This document shows positions 35,755 to 45,681 of a stretch of 64,000 nt of DNA, in pieces (position 1 is the first letter of the stretch; every line of letters begins with the position of its first letter). The position numbers were made by a program, and so were the translations under genes. The DNA lies in assembly GCF_004364775.1 (NCBI RefSeq), contig NZ_SOAL01000012.1:62001-126000 (forward strand), in the 5' to 3' direction. Below the pieces are notes generated by a model. The model had not been told where the DNA came from and did no database searches. It was given only the letters and a program-made list of their open reading frames with translations. The DNA comes from Comamonas sp. JUb58. GTDB lineage: Bacteria; Pseudomonadota; Gammaproteobacteria; Burkholderiales; Burkholderiaceae_C.

Positions 35755-35905
35755 GGCCAGCCAACGATCTTTTCGCACAGCCACGCATTTTTTCGATGAA
35801 ACCCGCGCAGCCGCTGGGCACTTGCCCATTGCCAACGCTGCGATGGCCCTGCCCTGCTGCACGGGCGCGCCTCGTCTACGACTCCCCAAGCTCTGCCAAC
35901 AGCTG

Positions 35906-38131
35906 CTACAGCTCGCCTTGTCGCAGGCCGCTCGAGCGCCTCACCTGGCGCTCCGTCGCCTCTTCCAGCACCAAGAAGTTACTGTTGCCACCTGCCACCA
36001 CGGTCAACCAGCGCTTGGCCCGGGTCATGCCGGTGTAGACCAGCTCGCGCGTCATGATGGGCGACAGGCTGGGCGGCAACACAACGGCTGCATGGCTGAA
36101 CTCCGAGCCCTGCGATTTGTGGATGGTCATCGCATAGACGGTCTCCACTGCCTGCAAGCGGCTGGGCAGCACCCAGCGCAGGCCTTCGCTGGTCGCAAAC
36201 ACCACGCGCAGGGCACCCTGGGCCATGCCGGCCCCGCCAGCTTCGGGCGCCTGGTTCGCCGGCATCTGCACGGTGATGCCGATATCGCCATTCATCAGCT
36301 TGAGGCTGTAGTCGTTGCGGGTCACCAGCACCGGGCGGCCGGCATACCAGCCGCTGCTTTGCGCAATCAACTCGCGGTGGGCCAGCAGCTGGGCAATGCG
36401 CTCATTGAGCCCTTCCACGCCCCAGTGCCCGCTGCGCAGCGCGCAGAGCACCTGGAACTCGCCATGCGCCTTCAGCAAACGCAGCGCCCATTGGTTCAAG
36501 GCCTCGGGGCTGGGATTGGCCGGCATCTCGCGCAATACCTGCAAATAGTGGCCATAGCCCACCGGCCCCGCTTCACGCTTGGCGGCGCTGTCCACAAAGC
36601 GCTTGCCGCCGCCATCCAGCACCAGCTGGGCCAGCGAGGAATGCGTCAGATCCGGCACCGCATAGGCGGCCAGATCGGGGTAGCCCGCCTTCAACAGCGG
36701 CTTGATCGCCTTGCGCCGGCCGGCATTGACGACGCCAGCCAGCTGGCCAATGCCGCTGTCGGCATGGAAGCGGTGGCTGACCCGCAGCATCACCACCGCC
36801 TGGTCCAGCGGCTTGCCTGCTATGTCCTGCAGCTCGGCAGGCACCTGTTGGCCAGTCACCTGTTGCAGCCACTGCGCCGTTTCATGCCAGTACAGGCCGC
36901 GCTCGGACTGTGCGCACAGCTCTCCCAGCACCGCGCCGGCTTCCACCGAGGCGAGCTGGTCCTTGTCGCCCAGCAGCACCAGCCTGGCCTGCGGCGGCAA
37001 GGCCGACAGCAAGGCCGCCATCATCTCCAGATCGACCATCGAGGCCTCATCGACCACCAGCACATCCAGCGCCAGCGGGTGCTGGGCATCGTGGCGAAAA
37101 TGCCGGCTGTCGGGCCGGCTGCCCAACAGCCGGTGCAGGGTTTGGGCATCGGACGGGATCAGCGGTTTCAGGCTGCGCGCCTCGCCACTGCCAGGCGCTG
37201 GCGCCACCGCCGGCAGCTGCGCATCATCGAGGCGTTGCAAAGCCTGCACGATGGATTCAGACAGGCGCGCTGCCGCCTTGCCGGTGGGTGCGGCCAGGCA
37301 GATGCGCAGTGGCCGGCCGTCCTGCTGCAAGGCCATGCTCTGCAGCAGCGCCAGCAATTTGACAACGGTGGTGGTCTTGCCGGTGCCAGGGCCGCCGGTG
37401 ATGATGGAAAAAGCGCTGGATGCCGCCAGCGCGCAGGCCATTTTTTGCCAGTCGGGCGAATCGGGAACCTGGTTGCCTGCCGGCGCAAACAGCTGGTCCA
37501 GCGCCTGGCGCAGCATCGCATCTTGCGCGGCGCTGCGGCCCTGGCGCAGATGCTGGCTGGCGGTGATGCGCTGGCCAATGGCCTGCGCCACATCCTGCTC
37601 GTACTGCCAGTAGCGGCGCAGATAGAGGCGATCGCCTTGCAGCACCAGCGGTGTGCCACCCTGGCTGGGCTTGCCAGGTGCCGCTACCAGCGCACTGGCC
37701 TGCAGGGCCGATTGCCACTGCAGCAGATTGACCTGGGCGAGCAGCTCGCTGGGCAGCGGCAAGGGCGTGGGCTCGGTGGCACCGCTGCCCTGCGCCACCG
37801 TATCGGGTGGCAGCGACAGCGCGAAACGGCTGTTGTCCAAGGTAGCCTGCAGATCCAGGCAGACATGGCCCCGGCCCAGTTGGTGGCTGGCCAGCGCGGC
37901 GGCCAGCAGCACCAGCGGCGATGCGGCGGGATCGAGCTCATGCAGAAACAGCACCAGCGCCTGGTCCAGGCTGCGCAGCCAGCCATGGGCGGTCCAGCGC
38001 TCTACCGTGTGCAGCAGGCTGGCAGTGGCGCCGTCGGGCACGGTCAATGTGCGGGCTGTCGATCGCTGGCTGGGCAGGCCATCCTGGGCCATGCCGTCCT
38101 GGGGTTCTGTCGTCATTGCATTCATCATCAT
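35906..38131 (-). CDS. recD: Exodeoxyribonuclease V subunit alpha
   Basis: 741 residues, the 5'-3' helicase subunit of RecBCD, which processes double-strand breaks for recombination. An N-terminal RecB-interacting region is followed by superfamily 1 helicase motifs: Walker A GGPGTGKTTT (about residue 245), DEASMVDLEMM, GDKDQLASVEAG and the late MTIHKSQGSEF and YTGMTRAK. Length is above that of E. coli RecD (608), with extra Ala/Pro-rich stretches. Its ATG overlaps the recB stop by 4 bases (ATGA), indicating coupling. It is the last gene of the recCBD unit. Confidence 0.93.
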   Translation of the reverse strand: MMMNAMTTEPQDGMAQDGLPSQRSTARTLTVPDGATASLLHTVERWTAHGWLRSLDQALVLFLHELDPAASPLVLLAAALASHQLGRGHVCLDLQATLDNSRFALSLPPDTVAQGSGATEPTPLPLPSELLAQVNLLQWQSALQASALVAAPGKPSQGGTPLVLQGDRLYLRRYWQYEQDVAQAIGQRITASQHLRQGRSAAQDAMLRQALDQLFAPAGNQVPDSPDWQKMACALAASSAFSIITGGPGTGKTTTVVKLLALLQSMALQQDGRPLRICLAAPTGKAAARLSESIVQALQRLDDAQLPAVAPAPGSGEARSLKPLIPSDAQTLHRLLGSRPDSRHFRHDAQHPLALDVLVVDEASMVDLEMMAALLSALPPQARLVLLGDKDQLASVEAGAVLGELCAQSERGLYWHETAQWLQQVTGQQVPAELQDIAGKPLDQAVVMLRVSHRFHADSGIGQLAGVVNAGRRKAIKPLLKAGYPDLAAYAVPDLTHSSLAQLVLDGGGKRFVDSAAKREAGPVGYGHYLQVLREMPANPSPEALNQWALRLLKAHGEFQVLCALRSGHWGVEGLNERIAQLLAHRELIAQSSGWYAGRPVLVTRNDYSLKLMNGDIGITVQMPANQAPEAGGAGMAQGALRVVFATSEGLRWVLPSRLQAVETVYAMTIHKSQGSEFSHAAVVLPPSLSPIMTRELVYTGMTRAKRWLTVVAGGNSNFLVLEEATERQVRRSSGLRQGEL

Positions 38132-41100
38132 TGCGCAAACAGCGCATCGAGCGCATCCATCAGCGCGCGCGGAGGTTTGTCTTGGTAAAGGCCCTGGTGC
38201 TCGGCCGCCACGCCCCGCAAAAACCAGTACTGAACACCGCCCACATCGCGCTCGTAGTCATAACCGGGCAGGCGCTGCTGCAGCAAGCGGTGCAGCGCAT
38301 AGGTGTAGAGCACATACTGCAGGTCATAGCGGTGCTGCAGCACGGCAGCGGCCATGGCCTCCGGCGTGTAGGCCGCACTGTCTGCACCCAGCCAGTTGGA
38401 TTTGTAGTCCATCACGTAGTAGCGGCCGCCATGCTCAAACACCAGGTCCATATAGCCCTTGAGCATGCCGTGCAGCTGGTTGGCCAGCAGCGCCGGCCGG
38501 AGCTGGCCGGGCAGCACATGCTGCTGCACCAGCGTATCGAGCTGGCCGGTCGAGGCCCGGTTGATCGACAGCCAGAACTCCATCTCGACCTGGTAGTCGC
38601 CCAGCGTTTGCAGTGCGGCAGCTGCCTCGGTCGGGATGTCGCTAGCCGCGCCCTGCAGCATCAATGGCGTCTGCAGCCATTGCCGCACAAAGCCTTGCAG
38701 CGGCTCGGACCAATCGGCCCAACCACGCACCTGGCAGCGGTAGGCGATGATGCCATCCAATGCTGCTGGTCTGCTGAGCACCGTGGCAAAACCCTCTTGG
38801 GCACACCATTCCAGCAGGCCATGCAGAAAGTTGCCGGCATCTGGCCCCTTGGGGAAGGCATGCAGGCTGCCGGGCTCCGGCTGGCCGGCTGCGGCCACAT
38901 CAGGCGCCGCCTCTTGCGGCTCCAGGTACTGGTCCTGCTGCGCGGTTTCGGGCTCGGCGGCTGTCAGTGCGTCTTCGACCCAGAGGCTTGGCGAAGGGGC
39001 TGCATAGCCCAGCCGCTCGGTCAGCGCCGAGAAGCTGGCGATCCACCAGTGCTCATCGGCCTGCCGGCGTGGCTGGCGCGCCGGGTAGACGGCGGGCGGC
39101 CGCTCGGGCTGGTAGCGCTGCAGGCTGACCTCGGGCACCGGCTCCACTGCCATCTGCGGGCAGTGGCTGGCAAAGTCCTGCAGGTAGGCATGCAAGCCCA
39201 GATCGGGCAGCTTTTGCCCGCCGGCCAGCAGGTAGCCGACGGCGCTTTTCTCCAGGCTGCCCGCGCGGCTCATGCCCTTGGCCAGCGGCGCCACACCCAG
39301 CCACAGCGCGTACTGCGCCCGTGTCAGCGCCACATAGAGCAGGCGCATGTCTTCGCTCAGGCGCTCGTCGTTGTGGGCGCTGACGGCGTCCTGGTGCTTG
39401 TTGTTCAGCTCCACCACCAGGCCGCCCGATGCGGCATCGTGGTACTGCGCATAGCCCCGGCTCTTGCCGTCAAAGTCGCGCCAGCTGCTGATAAAGGGCA
39501 GCAGCACCAGCGGATATTCCAGCCCCTTGGACTTGTGGATGGTGACCACCTTGATCAGGTCGGCATCGCTTTCCAGACGCAGGATTTCTTCCTCGCCCTC
39601 GGGGCTGTCCATCTGCTCGGCCAGGCGGCGGATCAGCGCCTGCGCACCCTCCACCTCGGTCGATGCGCGCTGCAGCCATTCGGCCAGGTGCAGCACATTG
39701 GTCAGGCGCCGCTCGCCGCCCGGCTGGGCCAGCCAGCGCGCGGGCAGGTCAAAATCCAGCAGCCACTGGCGCAGCATGGGCAGCACGCCCTTTTTCTGCC
39801 ACAGCTGCTGCAGCACGCGGCTGCGCAGCGCCAGCTGCTCCCAATGCTGCTCATCGTGGTTGAGCCGCTCCAGGTCCTGCCAGGACCAGTCCATCGATGC
39901 GGTGGCCAGCGCCGCGCGCAGCAGGCCGTCATGGCCCGGTGCATTGACGGCGCGCAGCCAGCGCAGCATGTCGGCAGCCTCGGCGGTCTGGAACACCGAA
40001 TCGCGGTCCGACAGGTAGACGCTGGCCAAGCCCCGGTCCTTGAGCGCATTGCGCACCATTTCGGCCTCGGCCCGCCCCCGCACCAGGATGGCGATATCGG
40101 CCGGGCGCAGCGCCCGGGCCAAGGCATCGGGCGCTGGGCCAAAACCGGCCTGCCCGGCCCGGGCCGCATTGAGCCAGGCGGTGATCTGGCTGGCCGCCGA
40201 CTGCGCCATGCGCTGGCGGTAGGCCGATTCGGCCACGCCGGTGCGTGCGCTCTTGCCGGATGCCGCCGCATCGCCCTGCTCGTCGGCACCATCGGCCTGC
40301 GCTGGGGTGCCCGCCTCCATGGTCCACAAGGTCATCGCCGGCGTGGCTTCGCCCTGCAAAAAGAGTGCGTCGCGCCGGCCGTTGGCATCGACGGCCACAA
40401 AGGGCACCGGATTGTGCTGCGCATCCTGGCGGAAGCGGAAGGCCGCGCGGGGATGGCCTTCGGCATGCACAAAGCAGTGGTTGATGGCCTGCACCACCGC
40501 CTGCGTGGAGCGGTAGTTGGTGCCCAGCGAGTAATGGCGCCCTTGGGTGGAAGCCCGGGCACGCAGGTAGGTGTAGATATCGGCACCGCGAAACGCGTAA
40601 ATGGCCTGCTTGGGGTCGCCAATCATGAACAGGCCCTGCGCCGGATCGTTGCATTCAATGCGGTAGATGCGTTCAAAAATGCGGTACTGCAGCGGATCGG
40701 TGTCCTGGAACTCGTCGATCATCGCCACCGGAAACTGGCTGCGGATGCGCTGCGCCAGCGCCTCACCGCCGGGCGCATGCAAGGCGGCATCCAGGCGCTG
40801 CAGCAGGTCGTCAAAGCCCAGCTCGGCGCGGCGCTGCTTTTCCGCCTCCAGCGCGCGCTGCACATGGGCAATCGCATGGCGCAGCAGCAGCGGTTTGAGG
40901 GGCGTGGCCGACGCTGCGTCTTGCGCTACGGCCTCCAGCCAGGCATCGATGGCGGCAAAGGCCACATGCTCGGGCACGGTCACGCCTTTTTTGGCCTTGA
41001 TACCCGATTGGCTGAAGGCCCGTATCTTGGCGGGTGCCGGCTCGCCACTGCTCCAGTCCGCCATCGCGGCCAACCAGGCCTCGAACACACCTGGCTCGTC

Positions 41101-41961
41101 CTTTTTGGGATAGGTCGTGCCGCTGAGGCCCGGCACCAGCGCGATGAGCAGTTGCTCCAGCTCGGCCCGGTGCTGCTGCCACAGCTGCCGCGCGGCGTTT
41201 TCCAGCGCGCCATGGCGTGCGGCGGTCTCACTGGCCTGGGCCAGCAAGGCTGCGAGATCGACCTGCTCGGCAGGCGCCAGTGCCGCGCCTTCGTAGCGCC
41301 AGTCGGCATCCTGGCGGCTGAGCATGGGCTGGATGGCCTCCTGCAAGGCCTGCGGCGTGGCAACGACTTGCAGCAGGCTGCGCAGTGAGGTGGCGGGCAG
41401 GTCATAGAACTGGCGGCGCCAGTAGTCCTGCACCACCTGGGTCAGCAGCTCGCTCTGGTCGGTGATGAGGCTTTGCTGGAACAGGCTGCCGCTGTCAAAC
41501 GCATGCTCGCGCAGCATGCGGTAGCACCAGCTGTGGATGGTGGAGACCGCTGCCTCGTCCATCCAGTTGGCGGCCTCGTGCAGCAAGCGGGCGCAGGCGG
41601 GCCAGCGGCTGGCGGGGTAGTCGGCGCGCAGCGCCCGCAGCAAGGTGTCCGCTGCCGCGTCGCTATCGGTCTCTTCTGGGATCTGCGCAAACAGCTGGGC
41701 GGCTTCGGACAGGCGGTGGCGAATGCGGTCGCGCAGCTCTTGGGTGGCGGCATCGGTAAAGGTCACCACCAGGATATCGGGCGGCGCCAGCGGCCGGCCA
41801 AAGGCCTGCTCGCCGCCATGCTGCAGCACCAGCCGCAGGTAGAGCGCGGCGATCGTATAGGTTTTGCCGGTGCCGGCACTGGCCTCGATCAAACGGCTGC
41901 CCCAGAGCGGAAAACGCAGCGGCTCCAGTGGCAAGGTGGTATCGCTTGGCATCGCGCTCAT
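38128..41961 (-). CDS. recB: Exodeoxyribonuclease V subunit beta
   Basis: 1277 residues, the 3'-5' helicase and nuclease subunit of RecBCD. Motifs: EASAGTGKTYTIAAL (about residues 27-41), DILVVTFTDAATQELRDR, MIDEFQDTDPLQ, FRGADIYTYL and HKSKGLEYPLVLLPF; the C-terminal nuclease domain has YYVMDYKSNWLG (about residue 1185), with the Asp and Lys of the catalytic site. Length is close to E. coli RecB (1180). The start overlaps recC by 4 bases. Confidence 0.94.
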   Translation of the reverse strand: MSAMPSDTTLPLEPLRFPLWGSRLIEASAGTGKTYTIAALYLRLVLQHGGEQAFGRPLAPPDILVVTFTDAATQELRDRIRHRLSEAAQLFAQIPEETDSDAAADTLLRALRADYPASRWPACARLLHEAANWMDEAAVSTIHSWCYRMLREHAFDSGSLFQQSLITDQSELLTQVVQDYWRRQFYDLPATSLRSLLQVVATPQALQEAIQPMLSRQDADWRYEGAALAPAEQVDLAALLAQASETAARHGALENAARQLWQQHRAELEQLLIALVPGLSGTTYPKKDEPGVFEAWLAAMADWSSGEPAPAKIRAFSQSGIKAKKGVTVPEHVAFAAIDAWLEAVAQDAASATPLKPLLLRHAIAHVQRALEAEKQRRAELGFDDLLQRLDAALHAPGGEALAQRIRSQFPVAMIDEFQDTDPLQYRIFERIYRIECNDPAQGLFMIGDPKQAIYAFRGADIYTYLRARASTQGRHYSLGTNYRSTQAVVQAINHCFVHAEGHPRAAFRFRQDAQHNPVPFVAVDANGRRDALFLQGEATPAMTLWTMEAGTPAQADGADEQGDAAASGKSARTGVAESAYRQRMAQSAASQITAWLNAARAGQAGFGPAPDALARALRPADIAILVRGRAEAEMVRNALKDRGLASVYLSDRDSVFQTAEAADMLRWLRAVNAPGHDGLLRAALATASMDWSWQDLERLNHDEQHWEQLALRSRVLQQLWQKKGVLPMLRQWLLDFDLPARWLAQPGGERRLTNVLHLAEWLQRASTEVEGAQALIRRLAEQMDSPEGEEEILRLESDADLIKVVTIHKSKGLEYPLVLLPFISSWRDFDGKSRGYAQYHDAASGGLVVELNNKHQDAVSAHNDERLSEDMRLLYVALTRAQYALWLGVAPLAKGMSRAGSLEKSAVGYLLAGGQKLPDLGLHAYLQDFASHCPQMAVEPVPEVSLQRYQPERPPAVYPARQPRRQADEHWWIASFSALTERLGYAAPSPSLWVEDALTAAEPETAQQDQYLEPQEAAPDVAAAGQPEPGSLHAFPKGPDAGNFLHGLLEWCAQEGFATVLSRPAALDGIIAYRCQVRGWADWSEPLQGFVRQWLQTPLMLQGAASDIPTEAAAALQTLGDYQVEMEFWLSINRASTGQLDTLVQQHVLPGQLRPALLANQLHGMLKGYMDLVFEHGGRYYVMDYKSNWLGADSAAYTPEAMAAAVLQHRYDLQYVLYTYALHRLLQQRLPGYDYERDVGGVQYWFLRGVAAEHQGLYQDKPPRALMDALDALFAQ

Positions 41962-44900
41962 CGCGGCCCCTCCCCATCCCCCGCATCACCCTCTGCAAAG
42001 CGCGCCAGCGCCTGCGGATGCTGGCCGTTGACCAAGTGCACATGGGCGAGCATGTCGCCGTACAGCTGCTGGGCCACATCCAGCAGACCGGCGGCCAGCA
42101 GCGCATCAAAATCCGGAAACACCCGGGCCAGCTCGGCCGAGCGCTGCAGCTCACCGGTGCCTCGGTAGCTGTCGTCATACAGCATGGCCAATTGGCCAGC
42201 CGATGCCGTGGGCGCCAGGCTGGCGATAGAGGTACGCACAGCAGCCGGCAAGGGCGCGCGCATGCCTTGCTGCCACAGCGCCAGCAACTGGCGCCAGGCC
42301 GCTTGCGCAGCACCCGCAGGCAGCGCGGGAAACACCGCAATGCCCGATTCGGTACAGACCACCGTCGTCAGCGCCTGGCCCGCGTTGTGCCAGGCCAGGT
42401 GCTCGACCCAGGCACGCACCAGGCGGTCATAGCGCAGCTGCTCGCCGGCATGCAAGCGGCCGGCAGACAGGCTGATCTTGGCGGCATGCTGCTGGCCGGC
42501 ATCTGCCCAGCGCAGACCGCGCAGCCAGTCGGCCACGGCCGGGCCCTCAGCAGCATCGCTGTAGCGCAGCTCCAGCGCGTCGTTGCCAGCCTGCGGCCAA
42601 TAACGCAGCGCCGCCGCATAGACCTGCAAGGCACGCTGGGCGGCATCGCAGGCGGGCTCCAACGCGCAATCGGCAAAGGCGCGCAGCGGCAAGCGCCCCT
42701 CCAGCCGCAGCCGCTGGGCGGCAGCATCCAGTTGCGCACGCAGGCGGGGCGCATCGGCCGCTGCCTGCGGGTTGTCGCGTACCCAGGGCTCCAAGGCGCT
42801 CAGCAAGCTGGCCTGCAAGGCCCAGGCCTGCAGGCCATCGGGCGCAAACATCTCTTCGTCCTGGCCGGTCAGGTCGTCGTCCTCAAAATACACACGCAGG
42901 CGCTGGCGGAAGAAGGCAGTCACCGGCTTTTGCGCAAAGTCCTGCAGTTGGCGCAGGTTCAGCGCGGCCTCCAGCCCCATCTCGGGCAAGGCTTCCAGTG
43001 CGTCTTCCACCGCCTCGGTCTGCAGGCCATCGCCATGCACGCCATGCCATTCCTGCGCATAGGTATAGAGGCCATCGCTGCCCGCCTGCGACGACGGCTG
43101 CGCGAAGTAACGCGGACTGAAGGGCTGCAGCGGGTGCTCCTGCGTCAGCGCGCGCAGCAGCGCCTCGCCAGCGGCAGGGCCTGCCAGGCCGGCGTCAGCG
43201 CCGGCCAATTGCCAGCCCTGGGCCAGATGGTCGCGCAGCTGGCCGATCAGCACCGAAGGCGGCCTGGCCGTGCTGTCGCGGATGCTGCGCCCCACCCAGC
43301 TGATGTAGAGCTGCTCACGGGCCGACAATACGGCCTCCAGCAGCAGGTAGCGGTCGTCGTCGCGGCGCGAGCGGTCGCCGGGCCGGTACTGTTGGCGCAT
43401 CAGGTCAAAATCCAGCACCGACACCGGGCGCGGGTAGGCACCGTCATTCATGCCTAAAAGGCAGACCATGCGAAACGGAATTGCGCGCATGGGCATCAGG
43501 CTGCAAAAGCTCACTGCCCCCGCCATAAAGCGCTGGTTCAGGCTGCTGGCATCCATGCCGGCCAGCCAGGCCTCACGCGCGACCGACAGCGGCAAGGCCT
43601 CGTCAAAGGCTGCCGCCTCGCACTGGCCCAGCCAGCGCTCCAGGCCATGGATTAGCTGCATCTGCAGCAGCTTTTCATGTTCTTGCTGGGGGTCAAACAG
43701 CAGCGCCAGCACCTCGCGGGCGCGCTCTACCCAGCGGCTGGGCGGCAGGTCCTGGGCCAGCAGATCGCAGGCTTGCTCCAGCGCGCGCAGCAAGGCAGCC
43801 AGGCCGCCCAGCGCGGCCGCATCCAGGCCACCAATTTCGTCATAGGGCTGGATGTCGCCGAGCGCCTCGCCACGGCCCACCGCAAAGCCGAGCATCATGC
43901 GGCGCAGGCCAAAGCGCCAGCTATTGGTCTCCCCCGCTTGCGCCAGACCAATGCGGCTGCGCTGCGCAGCGTCCAGACCCCAGCGCACCCCGGCGCCTTC
44001 AATCCAGCGGTGCAGCAGTGCCAGGTCATCCGGGTCAATGCCAAAGCGCTGGCGCAGCGCATCAACGGCGAGCAGATCCAGCACCTCGCTCACGGCAAAG
44101 CGGCTTTCAGGCATGGCCAGTACATGCTCCAGCGCCACCAGCATGGGCTCGCGCCCGCGCTGGCTTTGATCGGCCAGCGAATACGGAATAAAGCGCGCAT
44201 CGCTGCGGGCGATGCGGCCAAACACTGCATCGATATGCGGTGCATAGACCTGGATATCGGGCACCATGACGATGATGTCGCGCGGCCGCAGGCTGGGGTC
44301 AGCGCCCAGGCGGGCGAGCAGCTGGTCATGCAGCACTTCCACCTCGCGCTGCGGGCTGTGCGCGGTCTGGAAGCGGATGGAACTGTCCTGCGCCGGGTCC
44401 ACCGCCGGCCACAGCGCGCGGCTTTCGGCCAGCGGCCGCAGGTCCAGGATGTCGTCCTGCAACTGCGCCAACATGTGGTTGGGATCGGCCTCGCCAAACA
44501 GGTCAATACGCCCGCCATTGACCGGGCTCAGCAATGATGCGTACTGGTCCGGCTGGTCGAATTCGTCAATCAGGTGGATATAGTCGCGCCCCTGCTTGCC
44601 CCAGGCGGCCAGCAGCGGGTGGGCATGCTGGTGCAGGTCATCGTCATGGATGAGCCCCTGCATGCTGCCCTTGCGCTGTTGGCGCCGGTACTGGTGGCGC
44701 AGCAAATCCTTGTCGGCGACGATGTCCGACCAGTGGTGGCGGCAAGGGTTGTGTACGCAGAGCAGCACCTGGCAGCTGCGCGACATGGCGGCCAGCGCCT
44801 GCAAGGTCTGCGCAGGCATCGACGAGATGCCAAACACCACCACACGGCGCGGCAAGCCGGGGCTGCTGGCTTGCGGCGTTTGCCAGAACTGCACAAAACG

Positions 44901-45545
44901 CTGGTGCACGGCGGCGCGGCTGGTCTCCATGCCAGCGGGGCCCACATCGTCCAGCAACGCCCGCCACAGCTGTGCCTGCCAGCGCTGTTCTTGGTCCAGC
45001 GGCTGCACATCGCCGCGCGCACTGCGCAGCTGGTCGCGGCCCTCGGCCCAGTCGCGCAGCCAGTCGGCGCGGTAGACCTGGTACTGGTCAAACAAATCGG
45101 CAATGCGTTCGGCCAGTTGGTAGCGCCGGCGCTGGTCATGGTCCTCGGCCAAAAAACGCTGCAATGCGGCAAAGGCGGGCTGGGCCAGTAAGTCAGGCAA
45201 GAGCCGCATCAGGCTCCAAGTCAGCGGCTGCTTGTCCAACGGCGAAATCTCGGGCACCTCGTGCTTGCCCAGCACGGCCCGGTAGGCCTGCCAGAGAAAC
45301 TGCGCAGGCAGCTGCACATCGACCGCCGCGGTAATGCCGCAGCCGCCGTCTGCCACCGGCTGCGCCATCGACAGCTTGAGCCACTGCGCAATGCCATTGC
45401 TTTGCACCAGGATCGTCTCACTCTCCAGGGGCCTGAGCGGGTAGCGCTGCATCCAGGCCACGACCAGGTCACGCAAAGCCTCCGGATGGTTGCTGTGTAT
45501 CACCATCAGGCCGGGGGTCATCGCATGGACGGGGGAGGATTGCAT
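41958..45545 (-). CDS. recC: Exodeoxyribonuclease V subunit gamma
   Basis: About 1195 residues if begun at the ATG at 45545; the ATG at 45521 (MTPGLMVIHSNH) fits the family start better by homology, and neither has a clear ribosome-binding site. RecC recognises Chi and forms the channels of RecBCD. Signatures: VIHSNHPEALRDLV, ETILVQSNGIAQWLKLSMAQ (E. coli has ILVQSTGMAQWL), LPAQFLWQAYRAVLG and a degenerate C-terminal nuclease-like domain. It heads recC-recB-recD with no ptrA between recC and recB, unlike E. coli. Confidence 0.92.
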   Translation of the reverse strand: MQSSPVHAMTPGLMVIHSNHPEALRDLVVAWMQRYPLRPLESETILVQSNGIAQWLKLSMAQPVADGGCGITAAVDVQLPAQFLWQAYRAVLGKHEVPEISPLDKQPLTWSLMRLLPDLLAQPAFAALQRFLAEDHDQRRRYQLAERIADLFDQYQVYRADWLRDWAEGRDQLRSARGDVQPLDQEQRWQAQLWRALLDDVGPAGMETSRAAVHQRFVQFWQTPQASSPGLPRRVVVFGISSMPAQTLQALAAMSRSCQVLLCVHNPCRHHWSDIVADKDLLRHQYRRQQRKGSMQGLIHDDDLHQHAHPLLAAWGKQGRDYIHLIDEFDQPDQYASLLSPVNGGRIDLFGEADPNHMLAQLQDDILDLRPLAESRALWPAVDPAQDSSIRFQTAHSPQREVEVLHDQLLARLGADPSLRPRDIIVMVPDIQVYAPHIDAVFGRIARSDARFIPYSLADQSQRGREPMLVALEHVLAMPESRFAVSEVLDLLAVDALRQRFGIDPDDLALLHRWIEGAGVRWGLDAAQRSRIGLAQAGETNSWRFGLRRMMLGFAVGRGEALGDIQPYDEIGGLDAAALGGLAALLRALEQACDLLAQDLPPSRWVERAREVLALLFDPQQEHEKLLQMQLIHGLERWLGQCEAAAFDEALPLSVAREAWLAGMDASSLNQRFMAGAVSFCSLMPMRAIPFRMVCLLGMNDGAYPRPVSVLDFDLMRQQYRPGDRSRRDDDRYLLLEAVLSAREQLYISWVGRSIRDSTARPPSVLIGQLRDHLAQGWQLAGADAGLAGPAAGEALLRALTQEHPLQPFSPRYFAQPSSQAGSDGLYTYAQEWHGVHGDGLQTEAVEDALEALPEMGLEAALNLRQLQDFAQKPVTAFFRQRLRVYFEDDDLTGQDEEMFAPDGLQAWALQASLLSALEPWVRDNPQAAADAPRLRAQLDAAAQRLRLEGRLPLRAFADCALEPACDAAQRALQVYAAALRYWPQAGNDALELRYSDAAEGPAVADWLRGLRWADAGQQHAAKISLSAGRLHAGEQLRYDRLVRAWVEHLAWHNAGQALTTVVCTESGIAVFPALPAGAAQAAWRQLLALWQQGMRAPLPAAVRTSIASLAPTASAGQLAMLYDDSYRGTGELQRSAELARVFPDFDALLAAGLLDVAQQLYGDMLAHVHLVNGQHPQALARFAEGDAGDGEGPR

Positions 45546-45634
45546 CAGAGGAGGAAGATCAGTCAGGATGTGCCAATGGGGGACTGTAACGCAGGCCACT
45601 GCCTGCTGGCGTCACCCAGACCGCAACGGGCAAG

Positions 45635-45657
45635 AAAAAAGGCAGCCGAAGCTGCCT
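45635..45657 (-). terminator. Terminator of the second Bug gene
   Basis: On the minus strand, AGGCAGC-TTCG-GCTGCCT (45640-45657) is followed by a run of T. The TTCG tetraloop is a classical stable terminator loop. It lies 24 bases past the gene at 45682-46704 and before recC. Confidence 0.88.
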
Positions 45658-45681
45658 GTGCGGAATGGAACGGGACCCGCC

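Noticed and set aside
35640..35905. A hemP-like gene after the Fur box
   Set aside because: All three plus-strand frames were read; none shows the short HemP pattern.
35663..38188. Plus-strand open frame running from the Fur box region through recD
   Set aside because: It has no recognisable domain, is mostly antisense to recD, and its first part contains the stem-loop and terminator of the candidate sRNA.
37921..41388. A very long open frame on the plus strand opposite recB, and similar long frames opposite hrpA and recC
   Set aside because: The minus strand encodes full RecB, HrpA and RecC with all motifs; antisense frames stay open because of the GC-rich codon bias and match no protein family.
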